NCBI GenBank assembly: GCA_910586545.1
Contig: CAJUIQ010000010.1
Coordinates: forward strand, 1-54,432
From: an uncultured Eubacteriales bacterium
GTDB lineage: Bacteria; Bacillota; Clostridia; Oscillospirales; CAG-272
Direction: 5' to 3'
DNA length: 54,432 nucleotides
Shown: positions 25,333 through 32,960 of the stretch, one piece after another
Layout: every line of letters begins with the position of its first letter
Position numbering within the stretch: the first letter of the stretch is position 1
Made by a program: the position numbers and the translations under genes
Notes under the pieces: generated by a model
Database searches by the model: none
The model's input: only the letters and a program-made list of their open reading frames with translations
What the model was told of the DNA's origin: nothing

Positions 25333-27288
25333 CTATTCTTTGGGAAAGATAAAACAGTACGGCGACGGAGGCTTGTCTCCGATATGTACATATTCCAGCG
25401 CCTGGCCGGTGCAAAATACAGCTTTTACCCCAGAAAGGCCGGCGGCGTTTACTTCCGTTTTATATAAGGGGCCATGCGCGCCAAACCATAAAACTTCGGT
25501 ATCTTTGATTTGAAATTCCTCTAAGCTGTAGGCTTCCGCCCAGGAGGCACCCAGATATACCAGACGACTGTCTCCCGCTTCTACGTCCAGGCGGATAATA
25601 GGCTGCACCGACCGTTCCAAATAGTCGCTCTCGTGGGTAACGACGCGGGTCCCCAAAAAGGAAAGGGTCTCTCCCGGGGTATATGTAACGATTTCTACCC
25701 CTGCCGCCGCAGCTTTTTCATACAGCCGATAGGCGGCTTCCGTGTCCTCGTCAGGCACCCATACTTGCCGTACCATTTCCCGATTCCACAGTTTTTCCAG
25801 GGATTCTATATGCTTATTATGCAGATGTGTGAGCATCACAGCCTCAATTTCCGTACAGTAAAGCGGTTTAGATACGGCTGCGCCTCGACGAAGCGTGGAG
25901 TACCCTCCTGCCGTTATGTCGATTAGAAGAGCGCGTTCTCCATACGTTACAACCAGACCGTCATTTTTTGCGGTCCAGGTTCCATTGTCCATGCCGCTGT
26001 TGATCATAACCGCCGCGGTCTGCTTTGCATGTACCGCACGCCATCCTGTAATACAGCCGCCAAACACTAGTATTGTAGCTAGAGAGCAGAAAACCGGGAT
26101 ACGCCGCTTGCCTTTTCTGGCAGCTAACGCCCATAAGACAAAGCAGAACACGGCGATTGTCAGCGGGGGTGCGAATGGATAATATGTGGAAACGCAAATA
26201 TTCCGCAGCCTGGCCAGCGTTTCGGAAAGATGGATGGTTATATTGCAGATCCATTGCACTATAGGAAGTAAGATCCCTGTAAACAGAGGAGAAGGAGATA
26301 CCAGCAGTAAAAGCGGCAGCAGCCAGAGCAGCATGATCCCTGCTCGTGTGACAGAAGGAGTAAACCCGGAGATAACCATATACAAAAGCGCAACTCCTAT
26401 AGAAAATCCCGTTCCCCATCGTCGGCCGATCCGTCGTCCAAGTGCACCGGCAAATCCGGTGACTACAGTCAGATGCATACCGCTCAACGCCAAAATGTGA
26501 GAAATACCAAGCCGGCTGAAATCCCGCTTAATCCGATCCGGCAAAATGTCTCGATTCCCCAGAAACAGAGCGGAGGCAAATCCCCCCGTTTCGTCTCCAA
26601 GCAGGTCTGTCAAAATGGCGGAGAGATGTTTTTGTACACCTTTTCCCCACAACAAAATTCTCTGCGCCGGCGGGGCTGTTCTGTTGACAAATCGGATATC
26701 CAGCGCGACTGCCTCTGCGCGTACTCCTTTGGAGCGAGAATATTCCCGCTGATCCATATCAAATGTCTGCTGTGCGCCCAGCGCTTCAAAGGAAACGGTT
26801 CCTTTTATACCACCGCCTATCTCTAGCTTTTCTTTTGTCTCCATGGTGGCAAGAAAACCGTCTTTTTCACCGTCTATGGAATCTATATATACTGTGTAAA
26901 TCCCGCTGTAGGCAGACGACCACTTTTCTTCCATAATAATGCCGGTGATATGAGCTTGCTGTCCCGCTAAACTATCGTAACGCTCCTGCCGTATTTCTTC
27001 CTTTAAGGTGAACAAACAGGCGATACAACATCCGGTCAAAAGTGCAACTACAAACGGGAGCCAGGTTCCGATAGTGCCCGCTCCCGTATTTCGTCTTTCT
27101 TTGATTTTGTATGGCCGAAACCATAGAAGCAGCACGCCGGCGATAGCCAGGCATAGCAGAACTCCCAGGGCGATTCGTATTTGTTTTCCCCAAATACTGT
27201 GTGCCAGAAGGGTATTCAGACTCCATGCGCCTAAATACATCCCCAGGCACCCGCCAAACAAAGGCCGCAGCCGCAATTCTTTATTCAT
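25333..27288 (-). CDS. ComEC/Rec2-like DNA uptake protein, divergent
   Basis: A 651-residue membrane protein. The N-terminal DUF4131-like segment (to about 215) and the competence-domain signature LGISHILALSGMHLTVV (about residue 265) with SGFTPSVTRAGIM identify it as ComEC, the channel that imports single-stranded DNA. It is shorter than usual (about 750). The membrane region after SVTRAGIM seems to lack one or more helices, and the metallo-beta-lactamase domain has HLHNKH where HxHxDH is expected. It may be a degenerate or specialised copy. AAAGG precedes ATG 27288. No other competence genes are nearby. It lies 12 bases after the Rrf2 gene and is likely co-transcribed. Confidence 0.8.
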   Translation of the reverse strand: MNKELRLRPLFGGCLGMYLGAWSLNTLLAHSIWGKQIRIALGVLLCLAIAGVLLLWFRPYKIKERRNTGAGTIGTWLPFVVALLTGCCIACLFTLKEEIRQERYDSLAGQQAHITGIIMEEKWSSAYSGIYTVYIDSIDGEKDGFLATMETKEKLEIGGGIKGTVSFEALGAQQTFDMDQREYSRSKGVRAEAVALDIRFVNRTAPPAQRILLWGKGVQKHLSAILTDLLGDETGGFASALFLGNRDILPDRIKRDFSRLGISHILALSGMHLTVVTGFAGALGRRIGRRWGTGFSIGVALLYMVISGFTPSVTRAGIMLLWLLPLLLLVSPSPLFTGILLPIVQWICNITIHLSETLARLRNICVSTYYPFAPPLTIAVFCFVLWALAARKGKRRIPVFCSLATILVFGGCITGWRAVHAKQTAAVMINSGMDNGTWTAKNDGLVVTYGERALLIDITAGGYSTLRRGAAVSKPLYCTEIEAVMLTHLHNKHIESLEKLWNREMVRQVWVPDEDTEAAYRLYEKAAAAGVEIVTYTPGETLSFLGTRVVTHESDYLERSVQPIIRLDVEAGDSRLVYLGASWAEAYSLEEFQIKDTEVLWFGAHGPLYKTEVNAAGLSGVKAVFCTGQALEYVHIGDKPPSPYCFIFPKE

Positions 27289-27299
27289 GTACGTATCCT

Positions 27300-27725
27300 T
27301 TAGTTGTCTGATTTGAAGAAGGCAGGGTTCATTAGGTTTTCCAGGGTGACTCTATCCAGATATTCTGACACGATTTTGTCCAGGCCCCGCCATAAAGGCA
27401 AGGTTTTGCACGCTCCAGACCGGTCACACGCTCCATCCACGCATTCCGGGCAGGATACGGAAGCCATGGTACTTTCCGTAAGCTGAAGAATACTGCTGAC
27501 TGTGTATTCTCCAGGAGACTTTGCAAGCCGGTATCCGCCTCCCCGCCCACGCAGTGCGTCTACAAAGCCGGCACGACTGAGAATTACAAGAATACTTTCC
27601 AGATATTTTAATGAAATATCTTCTTTTTCTGCAATCTTCTTTAAGGGAACATAATTTAAGGTTTTCTCTTCGGCAAGGGCCAGCATAACCCGCAGTGCAT
27701 AACGGCCTTTGGTGGATACGATCAT
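27300..27725 (-). CDS. Rrf2-family regulator, IscR-like
   Basis: A 141-residue winged-helix regulator. It starts MIVSTKGRYALRVMLALA, a hallmark of Rrf2, followed by the recognition helix region and wing (GFVDALRGRGGGYRLAKSP). Cys92, Cys95, Cys100 and Cys106 lie in the cluster loop; IscR-type proteins use three such cysteines for an Fe-S cluster, so cluster sensing is likely. Relatives control Fe-S and cysteine metabolism (IscR, CymR). ATG 27725 has AAGGAAGG upstream, and a 16-bp palindrome overlaps the predicted transcription start. The longer open frame upstream is not used. Confidence 0.88.
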   Translation of the reverse strand: MIVSTKGRYALRVMLALAEEKTLNYVPLKKIAEKEDISLKYLESILVILSRAGFVDALRGRGGGYRLAKSPGEYTVSSILQLTESTMASVSCPECVDGACDRSGACKTLPLWRGLDKIVSEYLDRVTLENLMNPAFFKSDN

Positions 27726-27739
27726 AGATACACCTTCCT

Positions 27740-27755
27740 TATAGAAGCTTCTATA
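27740..27755. promoter_or_regulatory. Palindrome at the Rrf2 gene start, probable autoregulatory operator
   Basis: Perfect 16-bp palindrome TATAGAAGCTTCTATA located four bases downstream of the TATCAT -10 box (27760-27765; -35 TTGTTT 17 bases further up) and covering the predicted +1. Position fits autorepression by the Rrf2 protein; the sequence is unlike classical IscR or CymR boxes. Confidence 0.5.
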
Positions 27756-27842
27756 TAACATGATACAACATTTTTCGGGAAAAAACAAGGTTATACGATT
27801 ATTTGAGGTATAATCGCGTAATTTCTGGAAATAACAAAAAGA

Positions 27843-27871
27843 TTGACAGCTTTTGTACGATTGTGTACAAT
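27843..27871 (+). promoter_or_regulatory. Promoter with built-in operator for the deacetylase gene
   Basis: TTGACA (27843-27848), 17-base spacer, TACAAT (27866-27871). The inverted repeat TTGTAC-N6-GTACAA (27853-27870) fills the space between the boxes and overlaps the -10, so a bound repressor would block polymerase. The cognate regulator is unknown. Confidence 0.65.
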
Positions 27872-27903
27872 ACTATTATAAAGAAAAAATAGGAGGCGCT
27901 GGC

Positions 27904-28044
27904 GTGAAAAAGACATGCATTGAAGCATGGCAGTTAACCGATTTCACACTCCAAATTGGCTTAAAAATGCGCCTCATTTCTGCCGATGTCGTCGGCAATC
28001 ATAAACAATTTGTGCAGCCACAGTGCAGCGGATTGGAGAGTCTT
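27904..28044 (+). other. Leader with a strong ribosome site and in-frame GTG upstream of the deacetylase
   Basis: AGGAGG (27891-27896) is ideally spaced before GTG 27904, opening 47 codons (VKKTCIEAWQL...) that run in frame, without a stop, into the deacetylase. The 47 residues are not signal-peptide-like, while a proper lipoprotein signal begins at ATG 28045 with its own GGAG. This is either an alternative start giving a longer form or a translated leader. I see no family match. Confidence 0.35.
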
Positions 28045-29007
28045 ATGAAAAAAAGATGGCGTATTGCAGGGGAAACGCTTTTTTTAGCGGCAGCGCTTTT
28101 TCTTACGAGCTGTGCACAGCCTGTGTTGCGTCCTGCCTCTACTGCTCCTGCCACAGAGGAGATAACAAAGCGGCTCACCGAGGAAGAAGTACAGTCGACA
28201 TCTGCTGCTCTCGAAACTGCCGCGCCGCCTCCGGAGACCACCGCGCCACAGATTTCTGAAACCACTGCGCCACCTCCGATGGAAACAATAGAAGTGGAGG
28301 GCGGCGGGCAGATTGATATTTTTGCAAAACCTCCTTTAGAAGAAACTGTTCCTGAGGGACAATATGCGCCTTCTTCCCTGATGTATCATTTGATTTTAGA
28401 AGAACCCTACACGAGCCTTACCAATTTATTTGTGCGCCCATCGGAATTTGAAGAGCATCTGCAGGCGCTTTGCTCCGCCGGCTGTGAATTTCTATTTGCT
28501 GATGAATATGCTAACACAAAGGGACGGAGCATTATCCTTACGTTTGACGACGGTTACGAAGATAACTATACGGAAATGTTTCCGATACTAAAAAAATATG
28601 GCGCGAAGGCGACAGTATTTATGATTACAGCCAATATCAACGTGCCGGGCTATCTCACAGAGGATATGATCCGGGAAATGGCAGACAGCGGCTTGGTACG
28701 GTTTGATTCTCATACTGTTACCCATCCTTCGCTGACATCCCTGTCCGCAGAAGGGCTGCAGGAGCAGTTTGCGGGATCCGCTCAGCGACTATGTGATTTA
28801 ACAGGAAGGTATCCGACTGCAATCTGCTATCCTGGCGGAACAATCAACGATTTTGTAATAGAAGAAGCGGCTCGGTATTATAAATTTGGTTATACTACGG
28901 TAAACAGTGCGGATACGTCGGGCTGTAATCCGCTTGCTATCCCCCGTGTTCGGGTTTCTAGGGGCATGAGTGGCGTCGCGATACTTTCCCGGTTGGGGTG
29001 GGAATGA
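28045..29007 (+). CDS. Polysaccharide deacetylase lipoprotein (NodB domain)
   Basis: A 320-residue exported lipoprotein: lipobox FLTSC with Cys23, a Thr/Pro/Glu-rich linker (about 25-110, including repeated ETTAPP-like units), then a carbohydrate esterase 4 domain. Catalytic motifs are intact: TFDDGYED (Asp168, Asp169) and HTVTH (His223, His227), with RFDSHTVTHPSL and YPGGTIND. CE4 enzymes remove N- or O-acetyl groups from peptidoglycan, chitin or xylan; a surface anchor and the absence of carbohydrate modules favour peptidoglycan or a cell-surface glycan. ATG 28045 is preceded by TTGGAG. Monocistronic. Confidence 0.88.
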   Translation: MKKRWRIAGETLFLAAALFLTSCAQPVLRPASTAPATEEITKRLTEEEVQSTSAALETAAPPPETTAPQISETTAPPPMETIEVEGGGQIDIFAKPPLEETVPEGQYAPSSLMYHLILEEPYTSLTNLFVRPSEFEEHLQALCSAGCEFLFADEYANTKGRSIILTFDDGYEDNYTEMFPILKKYGAKATVFMITANINVPGYLTEDMIREMADSGLVRFDSHTVTHPSLTSLSAEGLQEQFAGSAQRLCDLTGRYPTAICYPGGTINDFVIEEAARYYKFGYTTVNSADTSGCNPLAIPRVRVSRGMSGVAILSRLGWE

Positions 29008-29025
29008 TATTTAAAAAAGTATGAT

Positions 29026-29164
29026 ATAATAGCCGCGTGGCGGCTATTGATGGCTGATTTGCACCGGCGTTGCCGCTGCCACCCGCTGTCGCGGCCGACT
29101 GCACGAAGTGCAGTCTAAAATCATGATATAAGAAAAAGAGGGGGGGGACGCCCCTCTTTTTTTG
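29026..29164 (+). other. Structured intergenic element ending in a terminator
   Basis: After the deacetylase stop, ATGATATAATAGCCGC could act as a -10 box and leads into hairpin AATAGCCGC/GCGGCTATT (about 29028-29048), a GC-rich stretch, hairpin GACTGCAC/GTGCAGTC (about 29098-29116), and a terminator AGAGGGG/CCCCTCT with T-run (29132-29164). ATGATATAA recurs near both ends. It could be a small RNA, a REP-like element or simply a compound terminator of the deacetylase gene. Confidence 0.4.
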
Positions 29165-29519
29165 TAAATTGTGCAACTTGTACATGTGGAAAAAAAATAA
29201 CTAAATTTATGTGAAAATATCACAAAAAAGTCTTCCGCAAATTTACGTTTACGACATTTTTACAATTTCATCACATTTTGCAATAATGTTAGTATAAAAA
29301 ACATTTTGGCAAAATGAACACTATATTATGTGATTGAACTGCGAAAAAAACTGTATATGCCTAAAATAAGTTAATATTATTAACAAATTAAAAACTTTTT
29401 TGAGATGAAAGTGACACCATTTTTTGCCAACCATAAAAAATGGAAAGTTCCGGGAAAAAGGAAGTGGATTTTTGGGTGCTTCTCCCTGCAGCGACTGTCG
29501 CATATTATTATGTAGCAAC
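29165..29519 (+). other. AT-rich upstream region of the glycan operon
   Basis: About 350 bases with no gene. It holds several inverted repeats: CATTTT-GGC-AAAATG (about 29302-29316) and CCATTTTTT-N9-AAAAAATGG (29417-29443). TTTACA...AATAAT near 29255-29290 could be an additional promoter. The composition is clearly more AT-rich than the flanking genes, as expected for a regulated promoter region. Confidence 0.45.
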
Positions 29520-29548
29520 TTGACATAGAATCGGGCTTGTGTTATCAT
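29520..29548 (+). promoter_or_regulatory. Main promoter of the glycan operon
   Basis: TTGACA (29520-29525), 17-base spacer, TATCAT (29543-29548). A 10-bp palindrome TTGTATACAA follows at about 29552-29561 over the expected start point and may be an operator. Confidence 0.75.
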
Positions 29549-29563
29549 ATATTGTATACAAAT

Positions 29564-29707
29564 GGGGCAAAAGGGGAAATTTTGTCCCAGTGGTTTTGTC
29601 ACGGCCGGATAAAAAGCAGGTTGTGACAACTGCTTTGCTGCGCTTGCAGCTTGTTTAGCCTGGGGTCGACAGACCGCCTAAGGGCAACACTTTCAGGAGG
29701 ATTTCAT
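29564..29707 (+). promoter_or_regulatory. Structured 5' leader of the glycan operon
   Basis: About 140-150 bases of leader before the first start codon. It folds into a 5' hairpin GGGGCAAAA/TTTTGTCCC (29564-29588), a longer-range stem TTGTCAC/GTGACAA (29596-29602 with 29623-29629), GCTGC/GCAGC, and GGTC/GACC near the ribosome site AGGAGG. It matches no riboswitch class that I know. It may stabilise the mRNA or regulate the large first gene. Confidence 0.45.
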
Positions 29708-32700
29708 ATGAAAACAGGAAAGGCCAAAAAGCTTCTGGCGCTCTCGCTGGGTGCGCTGATGCTGATTGGATCCGCAGCGCCGGTATTTGCTCAGGATGCC
29801 GATGATGCGGCGAATGATGGAAAAGGCACCTCTACCGGTGTAACGCTCCAGCAGCTTCAGGATGAATATACGCTGCTGACCTATGAGAATTATAAATCAA
29901 AGTATGCATACGAGGATACGCCTCGCACCGGCGAGGAGTTTGTAGTCGACGCACAGGATTACTTTGAAAAGACGGATAACGCTGAAGTGGAAAAGACTAC
30001 CTGGCAGGGCAGAGACTGCTTGATTGTAGGTCAAAACGGAAGCGTCTCCTGGAAATTTAATGTTCCGAAAAGCGGGTTTTATGCGATTCGTCTTAGTTTC
30101 TGTGCCACCAGCGACAGCACAAACGATATCGAACGGCTTTTTGCACTGAACGGCAAGTCGCCGTATGACGAAGCACGTTTTCTGCGTATTACCAAAACTT
30201 GGGTATATGAGTATGAAAGCGACGATAGAGAAACTGCGTTTGTGAAAGACTCTGTCGGCAATGAATTGAATCCCTCCCCAAACGTAGATTTTGCTTGGGA
30301 TGTGTATGATGTGAAGGATCCGGACGGGTACTATACGGTGCCGCTGGAATTTTATATGGAAGCAGGCGAAAACGTGATTACCTTGGAGGGAATCCGAGAG
30401 CCTGTTGCCATTGAAAACTTTACCTTTTATACATATGAAGACCCTGCTACATATGAGGAAGTGCTGCAGGAATATAAGGACAAGGGTTACGAGCCCGCCG
30501 ATGCAGATCCTATCAAGCTTGAAGCGGAAATGCCCGATTCTGTGTCCAACTATACAATCTATCCGATTTATGACCGCACATCTGCCGGAACCAGCCCCCA
30601 GGATCCGTCGCTGATATACAGAAATACCATGGGTGGAGAAAAATGGATCAACTCCGGACAGTGGATCCGCTACACGTTTGAGTGTCCCGCCTCCGGTTTG
30701 TATGAAATTGCGTTGCGGTACGAACAGTCGACTGTAAAGGGTATGTATACTTCCAGAAGTCTGAAGATTAACGGAGAATATCCTTTTATTGAAGCAAAGA
30801 ACTGTCAGTTCCCTTATAATCAGAAGTGGCAGTCCGCAGCGCTGAACGACGGCAACACTACTTTCCAATTTTATTTTGAAGAAGGCGAAACCTATACGCT
30901 GGAATTTGAAGCGACCAAAGGTGCATTTACCGATATTTTGCGTCAGGTTGCTGAAACGGTGGATAGCTTAAACGACGACTATCTTGAACTTGTTAAGCTG
31001 ACTGGCGTTGATCCTGACCCGAACCGGGATTATGGATTCAGCCGGATTATGCCAAATGTAATCAGAGACCTTGGTAGACAGCAGGGCGTGCTTACCCAGC
31101 TGGTAGATTATATATTGGAAATGAATGGAGGGCGTTCGGAAAATACCTCCACATTGGAACAGGCCGCACTGGTAATTGAAAAGATGGTTACCGATGAAAA
31201 AGAGATTGCGGCCAATATGGGAGAACTGAAAACCTGGATTTCCTCTTTGGGTACATGGCTGTCTGAGGTCAGTATGCAGTATCTGCAGGTAGACTACATT
31301 CAAATCCAACCTGTCGGCAGTGAACTGCCACAGGGGAAAGACGGCGGATGGGCTTCGTTTGTATTTGAATTTAAGAAATTTGTTGCCAGCTTCTACACAG
31401 ACTACAATACAATCGGTGTAGAAGGAACAGATGAAGCCGAGGCAAGCGTGACTCTGGAGGCGTGGACTTCTAAGGGTCGTGATACGGCACAGGTTATGAA
31501 AAACCTGATTAACAGCGGTTTTACGCAGAAAACCGGAATCGGCGCAAATGTTAAACTGACCGGCCAAAACGTAATTTTGCCGTCTATTTTGGCAGGAGTA
31601 GGCCCGGACATCGTTTTGGACCAGGGCGACCCTACTGAGATGGCGATTCGTGGCGCTATTTTGCCCCTAAACGATTTCGACACCTTTGACGAGGTTGTCA
31701 GCCGGTTTGCGGAAAGCTCCTTGAATCGGTTGTCCCTCTACGGAAAGACGTATGCGATTCCCTTTGGGCAAGGCTTTTCCGTAATGTTTGTCCGTAACGA
31801 TGTAATACAGCAGCTAGGTCTGGAAATTCCCCAAACTTGGGATGACGTAATTGCTCTGATTCCAACACTTCAATTTAATAATATGGAAATCGGATTCCAG
31901 GCAAATTACAGAACCTTTGTGTATCAGAACGGCGGAGACCTTTGGGAAGATGAAGGAATGCGCAGCGCATTCGATTCCGACGAGGTAGTGGATGCATTTG
32001 ACTTTATTAACAGCTTGTATCAGCAGTACTCTCTGACCAAGCAGTTCGATGCGGCCAACCGTTTTAAATCTGGTGAAATGCCGATTATATTGGCTGACTA
32101 TAGTCTTTATAATACATTGGTAGTATTCGCTCCGGAAATCAGCAACCTGTGGACCTTCTATCAGACGCCCGGCGTTTTAGATGAGGAAACCGGCGAGATC
32201 AACCGTTCTGTAGAAGCTGGTGCGGACGGTGTGTATATGACCAAAGACTGCAGAGACTTGGAAGCTGCATGGGATCTGCTGGATTACATTGGCTCAAAAG
32301 ATTATGCTGTAGATTATTCGGAAGAAATGGTAGCCCTTTTGGGACCTTCTGCAAAGCAGCAGCTTGCCAATTTGGAGGCACTTGCAGAGCAGCCTTGGAC
32401 AGATTCTGAATATAAGACGCTTCTGACATGTCTGGAATCTGCATACTCTGTTCCTTCCTATCCGGGTAGTTACTTTATTGACCGATACGCAAACTTTGTG
32501 GTAAACCGCGGCTATTCAGAAAATGCGGACGCATCGAATATGCTGCAGGAATACACACCGGTTATGAACCGGGAAATCACCCGTAAGCGCAAGGAATTTA
32601 AGCTTATGGTAGATGATGAATGGCAGGCTATCCGCGCATATATGGAAATGGATGATTTTGGCCAGTGGCGCGAATACTGGAATGAAACCTATGATATTAC

Positions 32701-32869
32701 AGAAAAAGACGACAACTCCTGTATGCAGTATTCTGGAGAGTATGATTACTCTTTCAAAGACTGGATGGAAGAGAATGGCGTTTCTGTGAATAATTATGAA
32801 TCCTGGAAGGCAGATGTCAAGAACGATAAGACAGACCTCTCCTATAAAGAGTGGCTCGAGGAAAACTGA
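29708..32869 (+). CDS. Secreted extracellular solute-binding protein fused to CBM-like modules
   Basis: A 1053-residue protein, more than twice the size of a normal sugar-binding protein. Signal peptide about 1-28 (ends APVFA, no lipobox cysteine). Two carbohydrate-binding-like beta modules follow: about 70-255 (WKFNVPKSGFYAIRLSF) and from about 262 (KLEAEMPDSV...SGQWIRYTFECPASGLYEIALRY), the second interrupted by a helical insertion of some 140 residues before its last strands. From about 580 to 960 is a family 1 solute-binding domain (VTLEAWTSKGRDTAQVMKNL, AGVGPDIVLDQGDPTEMA, YAIPFGQGFSVMFVRNDV). The acidic C-terminal tail repeats a short aromatic motif (FKDWMEEN, YESWKAD, YKEWLEEN). It is the first gene of the operon; the ligand is probably a large or branched glycan. 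ATG 29708 has AGGAGG upstream. Confidence 0.82.
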   Translation: MKTGKAKKLLALSLGALMLIGSAAPVFAQDADDAANDGKGTSTGVTLQQLQDEYTLLTYENYKSKYAYEDTPRTGEEFVVDAQDYFEKTDNAEVEKTTWQGRDCLIVGQNGSVSWKFNVPKSGFYAIRLSFCATSDSTNDIERLFALNGKSPYDEARFLRITKTWVYEYESDDRETAFVKDSVGNELNPSPNVDFAWDVYDVKDPDGYYTVPLEFYMEAGENVITLEGIREPVAIENFTFYTYEDPATYEEVLQEYKDKGYEPADADPIKLEAEMPDSVSNYTIYPIYDRTSAGTSPQDPSLIYRNTMGGEKWINSGQWIRYTFECPASGLYEIALRYEQSTVKGMYTSRSLKINGEYPFIEAKNCQFPYNQKWQSAALNDGNTTFQFYFEEGETYTLEFEATKGAFTDILRQVAETVDSLNDDYLELVKLTGVDPDPNRDYGFSRIMPNVIRDLGRQQGVLTQLVDYILEMNGGRSENTSTLEQAALVIEKMVTDEKEIAANMGELKTWISSLGTWLSEVSMQYLQVDYIQIQPVGSELPQGKDGGWASFVFEFKKFVASFYTDYNTIGVEGTDEAEASVTLEAWTSKGRDTAQVMKNLINSGFTQKTGIGANVKLTGQNVILPSILAGVGPDIVLDQGDPTEMAIRGAILPLNDFDTFDEVVSRFAESSLNRLSLYGKTYAIPFGQGFSVMFVRNDVIQQLGLEIPQTWDDVIALIPTLQFNNMEIGFQANYRTFVYQNGGDLWEDEGMRSAFDSDEVVDAFDFINSLYQQYSLTKQFDAANRFKSGEMPIILADYSLYNTLVVFAPEISNLWTFYQTPGVLDEETGEINRSVEAGADGVYMTKDCRDLEAAWDLLDYIGSKDYAVDYSEEMVALLGPSAKQQLANLEALAEQPWTDSEYKTLLTCLESAYSVPSYPGSYFIDRYANFVVNRGYSENADASNMLQEYTPVMNREITRKRKEFKLMVDDEWQAIRAYMEMDDFGQWREYWNETYDITEKDDNSCMQYSGEYDYSFKDWMEENGVSVNNYESWKADVKNDKTDLSYKEWLEEN

Positions 32870-32899
32870 ACCATAATAAATATCCAGTATACAAATGGA

Positions 32900-32929
32900 C
32901 CCGGCCAGCCCATTTACGGGCTGGCCGGG
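32900..32929 (+). other. Intercistronic GC-rich hairpin
   Basis: Arms CCCGGCCAGCCC and GGGCTGGCCGGG form a perfect 12-bp stem with a 6-base loop between the binding-protein and first permease genes. No T-run follows, so it is not an intrinsic terminator. Such hairpins commonly protect binding-protein mRNA and lower downstream permease expression. Confidence 0.7.
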
Positions 32930-32960
32930 GGCCGCACAAATCTAAATTAGGAGAAGCAAC

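Noticed and set aside
32900..32940. Terminator after the binding-protein gene
   Set aside because: A strong stem but no T-run follows, and the next gene continues in the same direction with its own ribosome site.
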